Assembly: GCF_036345015.1 (NCBI RefSeq)
Contig: NZ_CP084098.1
Coordinates: forward strand, 4,105,326 to 4,169,325
Source of the DNA: Cyanobacterium sp. Dongsha4
Lineage (GTDB): Bacteria > Cyanobacteriota > Cyanobacteriia > Cyanobacteriales > Cyanobacteriaceae
Length of the DNA: 64,000 nucleotides
Direction of reading: 5' to 3'
The notes below the pieces were generated by a model. That model saw only the letters and a program-made list of their open reading frames with translations, did not search any database and was not told where the DNA came from. Below, one piece after another: positions 10,201 to 18,669 of the stretch; position 1 is the stretch's first letter; each line of letters opens with the position of its first letter. A program made the position numbers and the translations under genes.

Positions 10201-12268
10201 TCGTGGTTCAGCAGATATTGATATTTTCGGTACAATTGACGGGAATCACGATTTAACCCTCAATGCTAATGGTAGTAATATTTTCATAGAAGGTGCGATC
10301 GGCTCTTCTCAAATTCTCAATAATCTCGAAACTAATAGCAGTTTATTAATCCTTGATGGTAATTCTGTTTCTACTAATAATAGTCAAATTTTCAATAGTG
10401 ACTTACAAATAGGAACAAATATTTCCTTTAATACCCCCGATTCTTTTCGTAGTGGAGACATTAACAGTGGTGGTAGTAGCCTGAATATTTCCGCTCAAAC
10501 CATTACCACAGAAAATATCAACACTGAAGGAGGAGATGTAACCCTAAACGCTAACAGTGACATACAAGTTAGCACCATTAACACGTCAAACCCACAACAA
10601 GGAGGAGATGTGGAGATAACAACCCTTGGCAACTTTCAAGCCACAGGAATCGAAAGCGGTACAAGTATTAATACCAGTGGTGGAAGTGGCGGGGCTGTGA
10701 CTATTGATTTATTTCCGGGGAATTTAGAAAATGAAATCAGAGAAGATAGTCGTTTACCCTTTATTATCGGTGATGCTAGTGAAAATGGTACGGCTGGACT
10801 TATTACTAATGGTCGATTTACCCTAGGGCGAGGAGAATATTTCATAACCACAACCGAAGGTAATTTAACCCTAAGACTTCTAAATAACTTACCCTCATTT
10901 ATAAACAATACGCAAGTAGTTCAAGAAACTCCTATAACCCCAACTCCTGAAATTGCCCTTTCATCTCCCCCTATTCCCATTGCTACTATTGATCAAGCAA
11001 AAGAAATCTTAACCGCCATAGAAAGAGAAGCGGCGGAAAAACCTGCTTTAATTTATGTTAGTTTCACGCCAAAAGGTTATCAACCTCAAGATTTAGACGC
11101 AGAATTTGCTAGAAGAGAAGCCACCAACACTCAAGAATATAGTCGAGTCAATATTAATCAGGCTAGTTTACAACCTAGTCTTAATATACAACCAACAGAT
11201 GAAGACCAATTAGATATATTAGTAGTCACCAAAGATGAAAAACCTTTAAGAATAGTCGTACCAGTTAACCGTAAACAAGTAGTTGAAACCGCAGGCAATT
11301 TATGGGCGACAACTTCCGATGTTTTTGCTCTTGATGATGGTTATAAGCCCTACGCTAGTGATATGTATGATTGGTTAATTAAACCTCTGGAAAAAGAATT
11401 AGAGGCGAGGGAAATTTCTAATCTTCTGTTTATTTTGCCAACGGATATGCGCTTTATTCCTGTTGCCGCTTTATATGATAAAGAAAATCAACAATTTTTA
11501 GTGGAAAGATATAGTAGCGGTTTAGCACCTAGTTTAAATCTGAATGATAACCGTTATCGCCCTATTAAAGATTTAAGTTTATTGGCAATGGGGGCATCAG
11601 AATTTGCTGATGATAGTGTTGTGCCTTTACCGGCCGCTCGTTTAGAATTGCCGAGTATTCGTAAGGTTTGGACAGGAGAAACCCCTGCAAATTATCAAGA
11701 ATACCTCAATGAGAATTTTACTCTCGAACAAGTAAGAAGTAACTTAAATAGCCAAGCCTTTGGAATTGTTCATTTTGGTACCCATGGAGATTTTAACCCA
11801 TCTGAAACAGATGACAGTTTTTTACAATTGTATGACTCTCGTTTAAATATTACGGAAATGCGTCGTTTGGGCTTGGATAATCCCTTAGTCGATTTAATGG
11901 TATTAAGTGCCTGTGAAACTGCTTTTGGTAATGAGATTGCAGAATTAGGATTTGCAGGTTTAGCGGTACAAGCAGGAGTTAAAACCGCATTGGGTAGCGT
12001 TTGGCAAGTCAGTGATACTGGTACACTTGCATTAATGACTGATTTCTATAGTAAATTAAAAAATACCACTACCAAAACAGAAGCCTTACGCCAAGCACAA
12101 TTAGATATGTTGAAGGGCAAGGTTTATAAAACCAGTGATGGTAATACGATTGTTACTCCTAATTTAGATATTTCTTTAGAAGATTTACCTGATACTTCTC
12201 GTTTTCCCGAAGATTTTTCTCATCCCTTTTATTGGGCTCCTTTTACGATGATTGGTAATCCTTGGTAA
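4259..12268 (+). CDS. two-partner-secretion exoprotein with FHA-type N-terminal domain and C-terminal CHAT protease domain
   Basis: 2669 aa. A Sec signal peptide ends near residue 25 (PTAQA). Residues about 28-160 form the filamentous-haemagglutinin-type TPS domain, with the diagnostic NLFLMNPAGIVFGEGASL. The long middle is Asn/Gly/Thr-rich beta-helix with degenerate repeats of about 95 residues (GNQ.YN..V.L......GNN..F pattern, and GDG.G.DRIGAV blocks). From about residue 2260 it becomes a CHAT domain with the expected pair HFGTHGDF (His 2509) and VLSACETAFG (Cys 2552), ending HPFYWAPFTMIG. CHAT domains are caspase-like cysteine proteases, so this predicts a secreted, probably cell-surface protease carried on a filament. 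The transporter gene follows 232 bp downstream on the same strand. Confidence 0.93.
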   Translation: MWKKSHLLISLLSLIFAGNLPTAQAQEIKIDGNTATIVTRDGNQITIDGNTLSRDGKNLFHSFQEFGLTPQQIATFLTNPNIQNILTRVTGGNPSYIQGLIEVTGGNSNLFLMNPAGIVFGEGASLNVPADFTATTATGIGFANGMFNAVGDNDYQNLTGNPNSFIFNTNKPGSIINAGDLAVAEGQNLTLIGSNVINTGTIETPNGKINIQAVEGTSRIKITPEGSLLSLEVDIPVDEQGNLLGFTPQDLPSLLTGAKNSGVVTDGVALNPNTKNVEVSEIVIPNESGLNIVSGELSTSSQDLGGEITLLGHKVAVIDAQISASGVNGGGEIKIGGDFQGSGTIPNASLTVINSDSKIEANAFDKGDGGEVIIWSDGDTYFTGVIEAKGFLNGGFVEVSGKDNLVFNGKVDTSAVNGNLGTLLLDPENIIISNDPSNPNDPLIPPTVDGSLPEITINDFIGQDITINATVLGSQTANIILEANNDIDINADINVINTDVDFTARANRSIRVNNGADIITNGGNITLNSDRDGLNGGSIDIQGVNIDGILDLSVINANGGDIVLGGGISPLTTPAVGVANQGINPNDRNSGIYLQDASLITDATGNISLRGTGQAGTGNSNIGIHLVGQTTLQTVDGNINLVGTAEASGELNHGIGITSPDILNDRVIVEATGLGNIELVGIHEGNGVNSNVGILTGGDDSANLTRIISNLGTIALNGLTDASSNTSRGISIQANSQVNSIGGGNINVNAHSINNNDAVGVFDNGAIITAGLTTFDTLSLNNGNGGTTIFPIGSEKDISINSNFLSDFASVTLNNGRNVAINDANDVIFNEFSIVGDLTVNATNTSIFNGVNANSLTTGESGTTQLNGDVTTALDQIYNNPVALQADVNLRGNDISFNSTINSLNSIPRTLSITTFDVTGDVNDIGDISFGNGIGDDRVGAIFPLSSLTTTAEGEGVSNLNINLDSIAGNNINSIVAQVDLVYNNPVVLRRNTAINANNNVTFNAYIDSFDIPYDLSVTAGNNINYGNGLGEDRIGAVIGLNNFNSSAQDIFININLAGLEENVFSINTLGDQNYTTVANGETIFLLNDTTINANNLNVDSSIQVDSNVINPVSLTINATGNVIIVGETADVNTFPVGIDLALPNTSGDVTINAGGNIDINGFVQTTSQFNGVFTLDAGDVSLSSTNNGNVFVGAIATSGVNTSGLVSLSGNNVLTGAIITSLAGVASGEGGTINLNGTNNYVLGEIRGQSLIVDGDLGLSNFTVLNVPIPTDVPFLAVSNITTTGNQTYNGNVFIDDNVVFTGDNTSFNGGVDSFDLNINITENTTSTEVINAFSTGIQNRQGATPQNVGINSNIVNLGDGTGDDRIGAVAGLGSLIVENGQTNVNINTPADGNSINTIGDQVYNDPVILQRDTVINTNNLDALVIKVADDSPNIASLRINANDSVTITGEENNQTNIKLGLSTARIGGQPAGDISVNASGNIDIDGIVNTTGINQLPPTFASEAGDISITSTNGDVVIGAIASYGTVSSGAVNITGNNVDLGFIVSNKPDITPQPLPETLGGIITIDGTAITIRGEVTGESLTTNGNLTLINNSNPLIIQGQSFFGDSTIKTIGNQDYNGNVTLADNQIALSGNNIDFANAVNSETGENNNLTVTANSASFNQAIGNNQPLGDLTLNVSGETQLNSVNTNSLTTDESGLTQLNGDVTTTGNQTYGDEVIVGDAIALSGNNINFANTVNSQTGENNNLTVTANNVNFGDGLGSDLIGGVASLNRLIVTSPITNININTPANNSSIRTIEGQTYTGKVNTLLDTTLTSIRGNLNFNNLEASDNRDLTLESFSSVNFLPNSQIIGNGGDLTIQNNSDRTTIIDNSINRSDLLSFNIRNLGQVEGFENIIIGTERSGRIDVNQALVIRDPLTLRASEINVNENINGNGNASVTIEGSGTTTTLNANITTQGNAITIDDNVILGDDIILSTNSARGSADIDIFGTIDGNHDLTLNANGSNIFIEGAIGSSQILNNLETNSSLLILDGNSVSTNNSQIFNSDLQIGTNISFNTPDSFRSGDINSGGSSLNISAQTITTENINTEGGDVTLNANSDIQVSTINTSNPQQGGDVEITTLGNFQATGIESGTSINTSGGSGGAVTIDLFPGNLENEIREDSRLPFIIGDASENGTAGLITNGRFTLGRGEYFITTTEGNLTLRLLNNLPSFINNTQVVQETPITPTPEIALSSPPIPIATIDQAKEILTAIEREAAEKPALIYVSFTPKGYQPQDLDAEFARREATNTQEYSRVNINQASLQPSLNIQPTDEDQLDILVVTKDEKPLRIVVPVNRKQVVETAGNLWATTSDVFALDDGYKPYASDMYDWLIKPLEKELEAREISNLLFILPTDMRFIPVAALYDKENQQFLVERYSSGLAPSLNLNDNRYRPIKDLSLLAMGASEFADDSVVPLPAARLELPSIRKVWTGETPANYQEYLNENFTLEQVRSNLNSQAFGIVHFGTHGDFNPSETDDSFLQLYDSRLNITEMRRLGLDNPLVDLMVLSACETAFGNEIAELGFAGLAVQAGVKTALGSVWQVSDTGTLALMTDFYSKLKNTTTKTEALRQAQLDMLKGKVYKTSDGNTIVTPNLDISLEDLPDTSRFPEDFSHPFYWAPFTMIGNPW
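9149..9521 (+). repeat. near-identical 87-bp DNA repeats inside the exoprotein gene
   Basis: Bases 9149-9235 and about 9434-9521 are nearly the same, 285 bp (95 codons) apart. They encode IALSGNN(I)(D/N)FAN followed by GENNNLTVTAN. The DNA-level identity is much higher than for the other, older repeats of the same protein module, which suggests a recent duplication or gene conversion within the filament region. Confidence 0.75.
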
Positions 12269-12500
12269 AAGTAAATTAACAAACAATTAGTAATTAAATT
12301 ATATTTTTCTGTTAGGTGTGTTGTGGTTTTCATGAGTGGAGAGGTTTGAGATGTTAAACTCTTGAATATTTTTATTTATTATCTACTACTTAAAAAAACC
12401 GAGCAATTTTGCTGATAACAAAAATTATTATTTTTTGTCAATTTTGTCGTTATAATCTAATCAAAATATCTTTTATACTTATTAAAAATCAATAAAAATT

Positions 12501-14132
12501 ATGGATAAAGTTAATTTATTAAAGTTTTTTTTAACTCTTAATTCTATTCTATTATTGGGAGTATTTTTAGATAAAAATATAGCTTATGCTCAAGATTATC
12601 CTAATCATAATAGTTTTTACATTGCTCAAAGTTTAGAAGAAAAATTAAAAATTAGTGAGATAAAAGTCGTTAATAATACTATTTTTGAAGAAGAAATTAA
12701 AGGAATTATTGAACCTTATAAAAATAGTGATTTAACCCTAAAACAATTAGAAGATGTCAGTAATGAAATTACGGCTCTTTATCTCAACAATGGTTATATC
12801 ACCACTAGGGCAGTTTTGGAAAATATTACTCCTGATAATGTAGCGATTATTCGAGTGGAAGAAGGACAAATAGAGGAAATTAATATTGAAGGGGCGCAAA
12901 GACTGGAAAATTACGTCAGAGAAAGAATTGGATTAGGTACACAAACTCCTCTTAATAGTGGTAAGTTAGAAGACCAATTGCGTTTATTAAAAGTTGATCC
13001 TTTAATCGATAATATAGAAGCTAGTTTGCGCAAGGGTAGTGGTGAAAGACAAAGTATTTTAGATATAAGGGTAACAGAAGCTAATCCCTTTTTTGGTACT
13101 GTGGGTATTGATAATTATTCTCCTCCAAGTATTGGCGGCACTCAAATGACGTTTAATTTGGGTTATGGAAATGTATTTGGTTTGGGGGATAGTTTTGCTG
13201 TTTCTTATCGCCCTCGTTTGGAGGATTGGACTGGTACATATAATCTTGATTTTAATTACTCTGTACCTCTTAACCCAATGAATGGTACTTTACAAGCAAG
13301 GGTGTCTCTTCAAGAAAATACTGTGGTAGAGGGAGATTTTCAGGAGTTAGACATTAGTGGTGAGAGTCAATTTTATGAAATTAGTTATCGTCAACCGATT
13401 TTACGTAATCCGAGAGAAGAATTTGCTCTATCTGTGGGTATGAGTTACCGTAATGGACAAACTTTTACTTTTCAAGGTCCTACTCCTTTCGGTTTTGGTC
13501 CTGATGAAGATGGTATTAGTCGCACTAATGTGGTTTCTTTTGGTCAAGATTATGTTAAACGTGAGCCAACGGGGGCTTGGGGGGTGCGATCGCAGTTTCG
13601 CTTAGGGGTAGGTTTATTAGATGTTACCACTTCGAGCCGACCAAATGATCCTGATGGTTATTTCTTTGCATGGTTAGGACAAGTACAAAGAGTACAATTA
13701 ATTAACCCTGATAATTTATTAATTATTCAAGCAGATTTACAATTGAGTGACAGTCCTTTACTTCCTTCAGAGCAGTTTGTTATTGGTGGGGGGCAATCAG
13801 TGCGGGGTTATCGTCAAAACGTAAGGGCAGGGGATAATGGTTTTCGTTTTTCTATCGAAGATCGTATTACTCTTGTCAAAAATGATGAATTGCTTCCTGT
13901 GTTTCAATTAGCCCCATTTTTTGATATGGGTTCGGTGTGGAATGCCCCAGAAAATCCTAATTTTCAGGCTGATGAGCGGTTTATTGCAGCTTTGGGTTTA
14001 GGTTTGATTTGGCAACCGATAGATGGTTTAAATCTTCGTATTGATTATGCACCACCTTTAATTGATTTGGTAGATAGGGGTAATAATATTCAAGATGATG
14101 GTCTGTATTTTAGTTTGAAATATAATTTTTAA
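12501..14132 (+). CDS. TpsB-type outer-membrane transporter (ShlB/FhaC/HecB family)
   Basis: 543 aa with a signal peptide ending near residue 30 (NIAYA), a POTRA-type domain around 50-125 (KISEIKVVNNTIFEEEI ... LYLNNGYITTRAVL) and a C-terminal beta-barrel from about 190, containing the family motif GGGQSVRGYRQN (near 430) and ending in aromatic Phe. TpsB proteins recognise the N-terminal TPS domain of their partner in the periplasm and pass it through the outer membrane. Its position directly downstream of the FHA-CHAT gene makes that exoprotein the obvious cargo. No clear Shine-Dalgarno precedes the ATG. Confidence 0.93.
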   Translation: MDKVNLLKFFLTLNSILLLGVFLDKNIAYAQDYPNHNSFYIAQSLEEKLKISEIKVVNNTIFEEEIKGIIEPYKNSDLTLKQLEDVSNEITALYLNNGYITTRAVLENITPDNVAIIRVEEGQIEEINIEGAQRLENYVRERIGLGTQTPLNSGKLEDQLRLLKVDPLIDNIEASLRKGSGERQSILDIRVTEANPFFGTVGIDNYSPPSIGGTQMTFNLGYGNVFGLGDSFAVSYRPRLEDWTGTYNLDFNYSVPLNPMNGTLQARVSLQENTVVEGDFQELDISGESQFYEISYRQPILRNPREEFALSVGMSYRNGQTFTFQGPTPFGFGPDEDGISRTNVVSFGQDYVKREPTGAWGVRSQFRLGVGLLDVTTSSRPNDPDGYFFAWLGQVQRVQLINPDNLLIIQADLQLSDSPLLPSEQFVIGGGQSVRGYRQNVRAGDNGFRFSIEDRITLVKNDELLPVFQLAPFFDMGSVWNAPENPNFQADERFIAALGLGLIWQPIDGLNLRIDYAPPLIDLVDRGNNIQDDGLYFSLKYNF

Positions 14133-14147
14133 TCTCAGATTTCTTAA

Positions 14148-14164
14148 GGGAGCGAGATGCTCCC
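14148..14164. terminator. hairpin between convergent genes
   Basis: GGGAGC-GAGAT-GCTCCC forms a 6-bp GC-rich stem with a 5-base loop just after the transporter stop codon and before the convergent coiled-coil gene. It is not followed by a real T run on either strand, so terminator function is probable rather than certain. Confidence 0.5.
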
Positions 14165-14187
14165 ACTAAAAACTTTTCAGCAACTAT

Positions 14188-15084
14188 TTAATTCACTAAT
14201 TTCTCAAAAATGCTCATTAATGATTCTGCATTTTCATTACTGTTTTTATAGATTTCCATAGATTCTTCTAGTTTTTCTTCTATTTCTTGGTTGCGATCTC
14301 CTATTTTTTCTTGATAATTATTCAAACATTCTAGGAGTTTTTCTTCTATTAAATTAAATAAATTTTGATACTCCTCGCTGATTTCCCCAGAATCTGAGCT
14401 ATATAACGTCATTAAAGTTTCCGTGGCTTCTTCTATTATTTCCTGATTTTCTTCACTCACATCCATTATGGTTGAAAGAATGTTATCTAAAGTAGAGGGA
14501 ATTTCTGCAATATTTTCTTCAATAAAGTTATTCAAATAGTCATCATAAAAACGAACAAAATTTTCTGATTCTTTATCTATAACTTCTTGATAATTACTTA
14601 TAGCTCTTAATATAATTTCTTCAAGAAAACGGTGGGTATTAATCAGATTTTTTGTTAAAGAAGGTTCTATTTCTTTGACATTTTCATTAAATAAATTAAC
14701 TGTTTCCTCAAATTCTTCTAACTCTTCAACAATATCTTGACCATTACTATTTATTTTTTCTGCTAGGTTAATAATATCTTCTTTAATTTCAACAGTTATC
14801 TCTTCATTTTCCGTAATAAAATCCTCTATTTTAACCTCTAAATCATCTAATTCCGTTAACATTTTTTCAACTTCATTAGTAAAATTATCTTCAAGATTCG
14901 TCATTTCATTAAGTAATGATTCCGTTGTTTCCGTCAAGTTATCCCAAATTTCTTCAATAGTGGTATCTGTTTCTGACAGAAATTCTCGCAAGTCTTCAAT
15001 ATTTTCATAAGTTTCTTGTTTTTCTGCCTCAAAATTCAGTAAACTCTCATGAATCGTTAAAACATAATCGGCGAATTTCAACAT
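14188..15084 (-). CDS. acidic coiled-coil protein of unknown function
   Basis: 298 aa, ATG start. Very rich in Glu, Asn, Leu and Ile, poor in Gly and Pro, with no Cys and no signal peptide or membrane span. Nearly the whole length reads as alpha-helical heptads (for example residues 60-150: EMTNLEDNFTNEVEKMLTEL onward), so an elongated coiled coil is likely. No enzymatic motif is recognised and no family could be named. It is convergent with the secretion pair, so the two are not co-transcribed. A structural or scaffolding role is only a guess. Confidence 0.75.
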   Translation of the reverse strand: MLKFADYVLTIHESLLNFEAEKQETYENIEDLREFLSETDTTIEEIWDNLTETTESLLNEMTNLEDNFTNEVEKMLTELDDLEVKIEDFITENEEITVEIKEDIINLAEKINSNGQDIVEELEEFEETVNLFNENVKEIEPSLTKNLINTHRFLEEIILRAISNYQEVIDKESENFVRFYDDYLNNFIEENIAEIPSTLDNILSTIMDVSEENQEIIEEATETLMTLYSSDSGEISEEYQNLFNLIEEKLLECLNNYQEKIGDRNQEIEEKLEESMEIYKNSNENAESLMSIFEKLVN

Positions 15085-15286
15085 AATTATACTGACCGTT
15101 TTCGCAAATATATTTTCAGTATAATTTATTTATTAGACTTATTCATAAAATTGAGAAACAGGGTACAGGCAAAGGACAAAAGAGTTAATATAGATACTTT
15201 CTTAACAAGAATTGATTTTTATTTTAAATTTGATCGATGTTTATTAACATAAGACGATTCATAACTAATTGCTAATTGCTATTGCA

Positions 15287-15628
15287 TCAAATATTTTGAC
15301 TATTGCCACAACAAGTATCTATACCTAAACTTTGTAAGATAATATCACTTACTGCATTTGCGATCGCAAACTCACTATAAAAACTTTTCTGAAAATCAAA
15401 AGATTGCATTTCCGTAACAATAGCAATAACTAATGAACCAAGGTCATTTTCTCCCTCTAAACGATGGCGGATAAAAATTTGAGCGGCACGATTAGCAATG
15501 GTTTCATTAACTAACTCAGGGATGAATTCATTATCTAGCCATTGATGTAAAGATTTTTTTAACCAAGTGCGCTCTTGTTGTGGATTTTCCACAGGAGGTA
15601 AAACAATAGGTGGAATTGGTTGAGACAT
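15287..15628 (-). CDS. small conserved-looking protein of unknown function
   Basis: 113 aa, ATG start. A Pro-rich start (QPIPPIVLPPVENP) is followed by a helical body (WLKKSLHQWLDNEFIPELVNE ... ANRAAQIFIRHRL) and an odd C-terminus with adjacent cysteines (DTCCGNSQNI). No known domain recognised. It is divergent from aat, with only about 60 bp between the two starts, so the two genes probably share a promoter region. Confidence 0.7.
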   Translation of the reverse strand: MSQPIPPIVLPPVENPQQERTWLKKSLHQWLDNEFIPELVNETIANRAAQIFIRHRLEGENDLGSLVIAIVTEMQSFDFQKSFYSEFAIANAVSDIILQSLGIDTCCGNSQNI

Positions 15629-15688
15629 GATTAAATATTAGTATATGTTTCCTTCTTTAATAGAAATTATATACATTTGGTTGTGCAC

Positions 15689-16261
15689 ATGATCGATGTT
15701 CCCTCCATCATTCAGGGATATGCCCACGGTAATTTTTTAATGGCGGATGATAAACAACAACTAGGATGGTATTCTAGCAATCAAAGAGCCTTAATCCCTC
15801 TTGATAATCAATTTCGCTATCCCAAATCCTTACGGAGGGTAATCAATCAAAATCGCTTTTCCGTAGCCATTAATCAAGATTTTTTAGGAGTATGTTGTGG
15901 TTGTGCGCAAAGAGAAACCACATGGATTTCACCAGAATTAATTCAAATTTACCTAGAATTAAATAAAGCAGGATGGGCTTATAGCTTTGAAACTTGGCAA
16001 GATGGAAAACTGGCAGGGGGAATTCTCGGCATTGTAATTAGAGGGGCATTTATTGGAGAATCAATGTTTTATCATATACCAGATGCTTCAAAGGTAGCAA
16101 TGGTAAAATTAGTGGAACATCTAAGACAAAGAAATTTTATTCTGTTTGATGCTCAGATGCAAAACCCTCATTTAGAAAGATTTGGTTCTTATATTATCGA
16201 TAATCGTAAGTATATGGGTTTATTGGCAAAAGCCCTTGAAGCTAGTTGTGATTTTATCTAG
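15689..16261 (+). CDS. aat: leucyl/phenylalanyl-tRNA--protein transferase
   Basis: 190 aa from the ATG at 15689; the frame also has TTG 15677 and GTG 15683, and no strong ribosome-binding site decides between them. Family landmarks are YAHGNFLMAD, LGWYSSNQRALIPLD, PKSLRRVI and a C-terminal LFDAQMQNPHLERFG. The enzyme moves Leu or Phe from aminoacyl-tRNA to the N-terminus of proteins that start with Arg or Lys, marking them for ClpS/ClpAP under the N-end rule. It acts in the cytosol. Length is in the lower range for the family, as in other cyanobacteria. Confidence 0.93.
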   Translation: MIDVPSIIQGYAHGNFLMADDKQQLGWYSSNQRALIPLDNQFRYPKSLRRVINQNRFSVAINQDFLGVCCGCAQRETTWISPELIQIYLELNKAGWAYSFETWQDGKLAGGILGIVIRGAFIGESMFYHIPDASKVAMVKLVEHLRQRNFILFDAQMQNPHLERFGSYIIDNRKYMGLLAKALEASCDFI

Positions 16262-16264
16262 TTC

Positions 16265-16372
16265 AGGGCTTAGGGTGTTGAGGAATTGGGGGAAGTAGGG
16301 GCTTAGGGTGTTGGGGTGTTAGGGAAAAACTAATAATTACCTTTGCCCTTACCCTTTGCCGTCACCTAAAGC
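16265..16372. repeat. low-complexity intergenic repeats
   Basis: Between convergent aat and pflB the words GGCTTAGGGTGTTG recur (two copies near 16267 and 16300), followed by pyrimidine-rich TTTGCCC/CCCTTTGCC words near 16341-16360. The same word types occur in other gaps (for example 19774-19810, 26880-26905, 36600-36620). They behave like dispersed heptamer-type low-complexity repeats, not a gene. Confidence 0.6.
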
Positions 16373-16392
16373 AAAAGCTATCAACTAAATCA

Positions 16393-18669
16393 TTACATTT
16401 GTTTATGGAAAGTACGGTTAATTACGTCTAATTGCTGTTCACGGGTTAGTTTAATGAAGTTAACAGCGTAACCTGACACACGAATGGTTAATTGAGGATA
16501 TTGTTCAGGATGATCCATCGCATCAAGGAGAGTTTCTCGGTTAAATACGTTAACATTGATATGATGTCCTGTGTCGTGGAAATAACCATCTAACATCCCT
16601 GCAAGGTTATTGATTCTCGCTTCAGGAGTTTTACCCAATGCGTCGGGAATGATGGAGAAAGTATAGGAAATACCGTCTTGCGCATCTTCATAGGGTAACT
16701 TAGCAATGGAAGCCATAGATGCGATCGCACCTTTAGTATCTCTGCCGTGCATGGGATTCGCACCGGGGGCAAATGGTTCACCTGCTTTACGTCCATCGGG
16801 AGTGCTACCTGTTTTCTTGCCATAGACTACATTGGAAGTAATAGTCAAAATGGATTGAGTGGGAGTTGCATTACGATAGGCTTTGTTACGGCGCACTTTG
16901 TTCATAAAATCACTAACTAAGTTTACCGCAATCTCATCAGCGCGATCGTCGTTATTACCAAATTTGGGATAATCTCCCTCTACTTCATAATCTACCGCTA
17001 AACCTTGTTCATTACGAATTACTTTCACTCGACTATATTTAATAGCTGATAAAGCATCCGCTACCACAGACAAACCAGCCATACCACAAGCCATTGTCCG
17101 ATAAACGTCACGGTCATGTAATGCCATTTCAATGCGTTCATAACTATACTTATCGTGCATATAGTGGATCACATTGAGGGTGTTAACGTAGAGTTTAGCT
17201 AACCATGTCACCAATAAATCAAACTTAGCGGTTACTTCCTCATAATCAAGGTAATCGCCTGTTATGGGTGCATAGGGTGGTGCAACCTGCATTCCCGTGT
17301 TTTCATCTTTACCGCCATTGATAGCATAAAGTAAGGCTTTGGCTAGATTTACCCGTGCTCCGAAAAACTGCATCTGTTTACCGATTTTCATAGCCGAAAC
17401 GCAACAAGCAATACCATAATCATCCCCGTATTCAGGGCGCATCAAATCATCATTTTCGTATTGAATAGAACTAGAGTCAATGGAAACTTTAGCACAATAA
17501 CGTTTAAATGCGATGGGTAATTTTTCTGACCATAAAACCGTTAAATTCGGTTCAGGGGCAGGACCTAAATTATACAATGTATGCAAGAAACGGAAACTGT
17601 TTTTAGTAACTAAAGGACGACCATCTTCACCCATACCGCCAATTACTTCCGTAACCCAAACTGGATCTCCAGAGAAAAGCTGATTGTATTCTGGTGCGCG
17701 TAGAAAACGAACCATACGCAATTTGATTACAAATTGATCGATCAATTCTTGGGCTTCAGTTTCAGTTATTAAGCCTTTTGCCAAATCTCTGACTATGTAA
17801 ATATCAAGGAAAGTAGAAGTACGACCGAGAGACATCGCCGCACCATTTTGTTCCTTAATCGCCGCTAAATAGCCAAAATAAGTCCATTGGATAGCTTCTT
17901 GGGCGGTAGTAGCAGGTTTAGAGATGTCAAAACCGTAGCTTTGTGCCATTTCCTTCAATTCATTTAAGGCTTTAATCTGCTCAGTAATTTCCTCTCTTAA
18001 ACGAATGGTATCTTCATCCATGAAATCATATTCGAGGGAAACTAATTGACTTTGTTTATCTTGAATCAGCAAATCAACGCCATATAAAGCCACTCGACGA
18101 TAATCACCGATAATCCTTCCTCTACCATAAGCATCAGGCAAACCAGTTATAATTCCTGATTTACGGGCTTTTCTCATTTCGGTAGTGTAAGCAGAAAAGA
18201 CACCATCATTATGGGTTTTACGATACTTAGTGAATATATCACGGGTTTCGGGATCAATATCATAACCATAGGCTTTTAATGAACCTTCTACGACTCTGAT
18301 GCCACCAAAGGGCATAATAGACCGTTTCAAAGGTTTATCGGTTTGTAAACCAACGATTTTTTCTAAATCTTTATTGACATAACCTGCAGGATAGGCGGTG
18401 ATAGTGGAGGGGATTTTGGTTTCTGTGTCTAAAATACCTTTTTCCCGCTCTTCTTTCATCAATAGTTTTACTTCTGTCCAAAGGTTATTAGTGCAGGGTG
18501 TCGCATCTGTTAAAAAAGATTCATCGCCAGTGTAGGGAGTATAGTTTTTCTGAATAAAATCTCGAACATTAACTTCTTTTGTCCATTTACCCGTTTTGAA
18601 TCCTTGCCAGGGTTGAGTTAAAAATTCTTCTCTAGCGTGGTCTGTAGGTTTGTCTGTAAGGTGAACCAT
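16393..18669 (-). CDS. pflB: formate C-acetyltransferase (pyruvate formate-lyase)
   Basis: 758 aa, full length for PflB. The active-site cysteine pair lies at Cys422-Cys423 ([10 protein letters not shown]) and the glycyl-radical loop at Gly733 (IRVSGYAVN). The enzyme converts pyruvate and CoA to acetyl-CoA and formate in dark anaerobic fermentation, in the cytosol, and is destroyed by oxygen when activated. It needs a radical-SAM activase (PflA); no such gene is adjacent, so activation must come from elsewhere in the genome. A good ribosome-binding site (GAGGT) precedes the ATG. More than 500 bp of very AT-rich DNA lies upstream, room for anoxia or dark-responsive control. Confidence 0.97.
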   Translation of the reverse strand: MVHLTDKPTDHAREEFLTQPWQGFKTGKWTKEVNVRDFIQKNYTPYTGDESFLTDATPCTNNLWTEVKLLMKEEREKGILDTETKIPSTITAYPAGYVNKDLEKIVGLQTDKPLKRSIMPFGGIRVVEGSLKAYGYDIDPETRDIFTKYRKTHNDGVFSAYTTEMRKARKSGIITGLPDAYGRGRIIGDYRRVALYGVDLLIQDKQSQLVSLEYDFMDEDTIRLREEITEQIKALNELKEMAQSYGFDISKPATTAQEAIQWTYFGYLAAIKEQNGAAMSLGRTSTFLDIYIVRDLAKGLITETEAQELIDQFVIKLRMVRFLRAPEYNQLFSGDPVWVTEVIGGMGEDGRPLVTKNSFRFLHTLYNLGPAPEPNLTVLWSEKLPIAFKRYCAKVSIDSSSIQYENDDLMRPEYGDDYGIACCVSAMKIGKQMQFFGARVNLAKALLYAINGGKDENTGMQVAPPYAPITGDYLDYEEVTAKFDLLVTWLAKLYVNTLNVIHYMHDKYSYERIEMALHDRDVYRTMACGMAGLSVVADALSAIKYSRVKVIRNEQGLAVDYEVEGDYPKFGNNDDRADEIAVNLVSDFMNKVRRNKAYRNATPTQSILTITSNVVYGKKTGSTPDGRKAGEPFAPGANPMHGRDTKGAIASMASIAKLPYEDAQDGISYTFSIIPDALGKTPEARINNLAGMLDGYFHDTGHHINVNVFNRETLLDAMDHPEQYPQLTIRVSGYAVNFIKLTREQQLDVINRTFHKQM

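Noticed and set aside
14188-15628. Immunity protein for the FHA-CHAT exoprotein
   Set aside because: The two small genes after the secretion pair are on the opposite strand, and neither looks like a known immunity protein; a CDI-type system is not supported.
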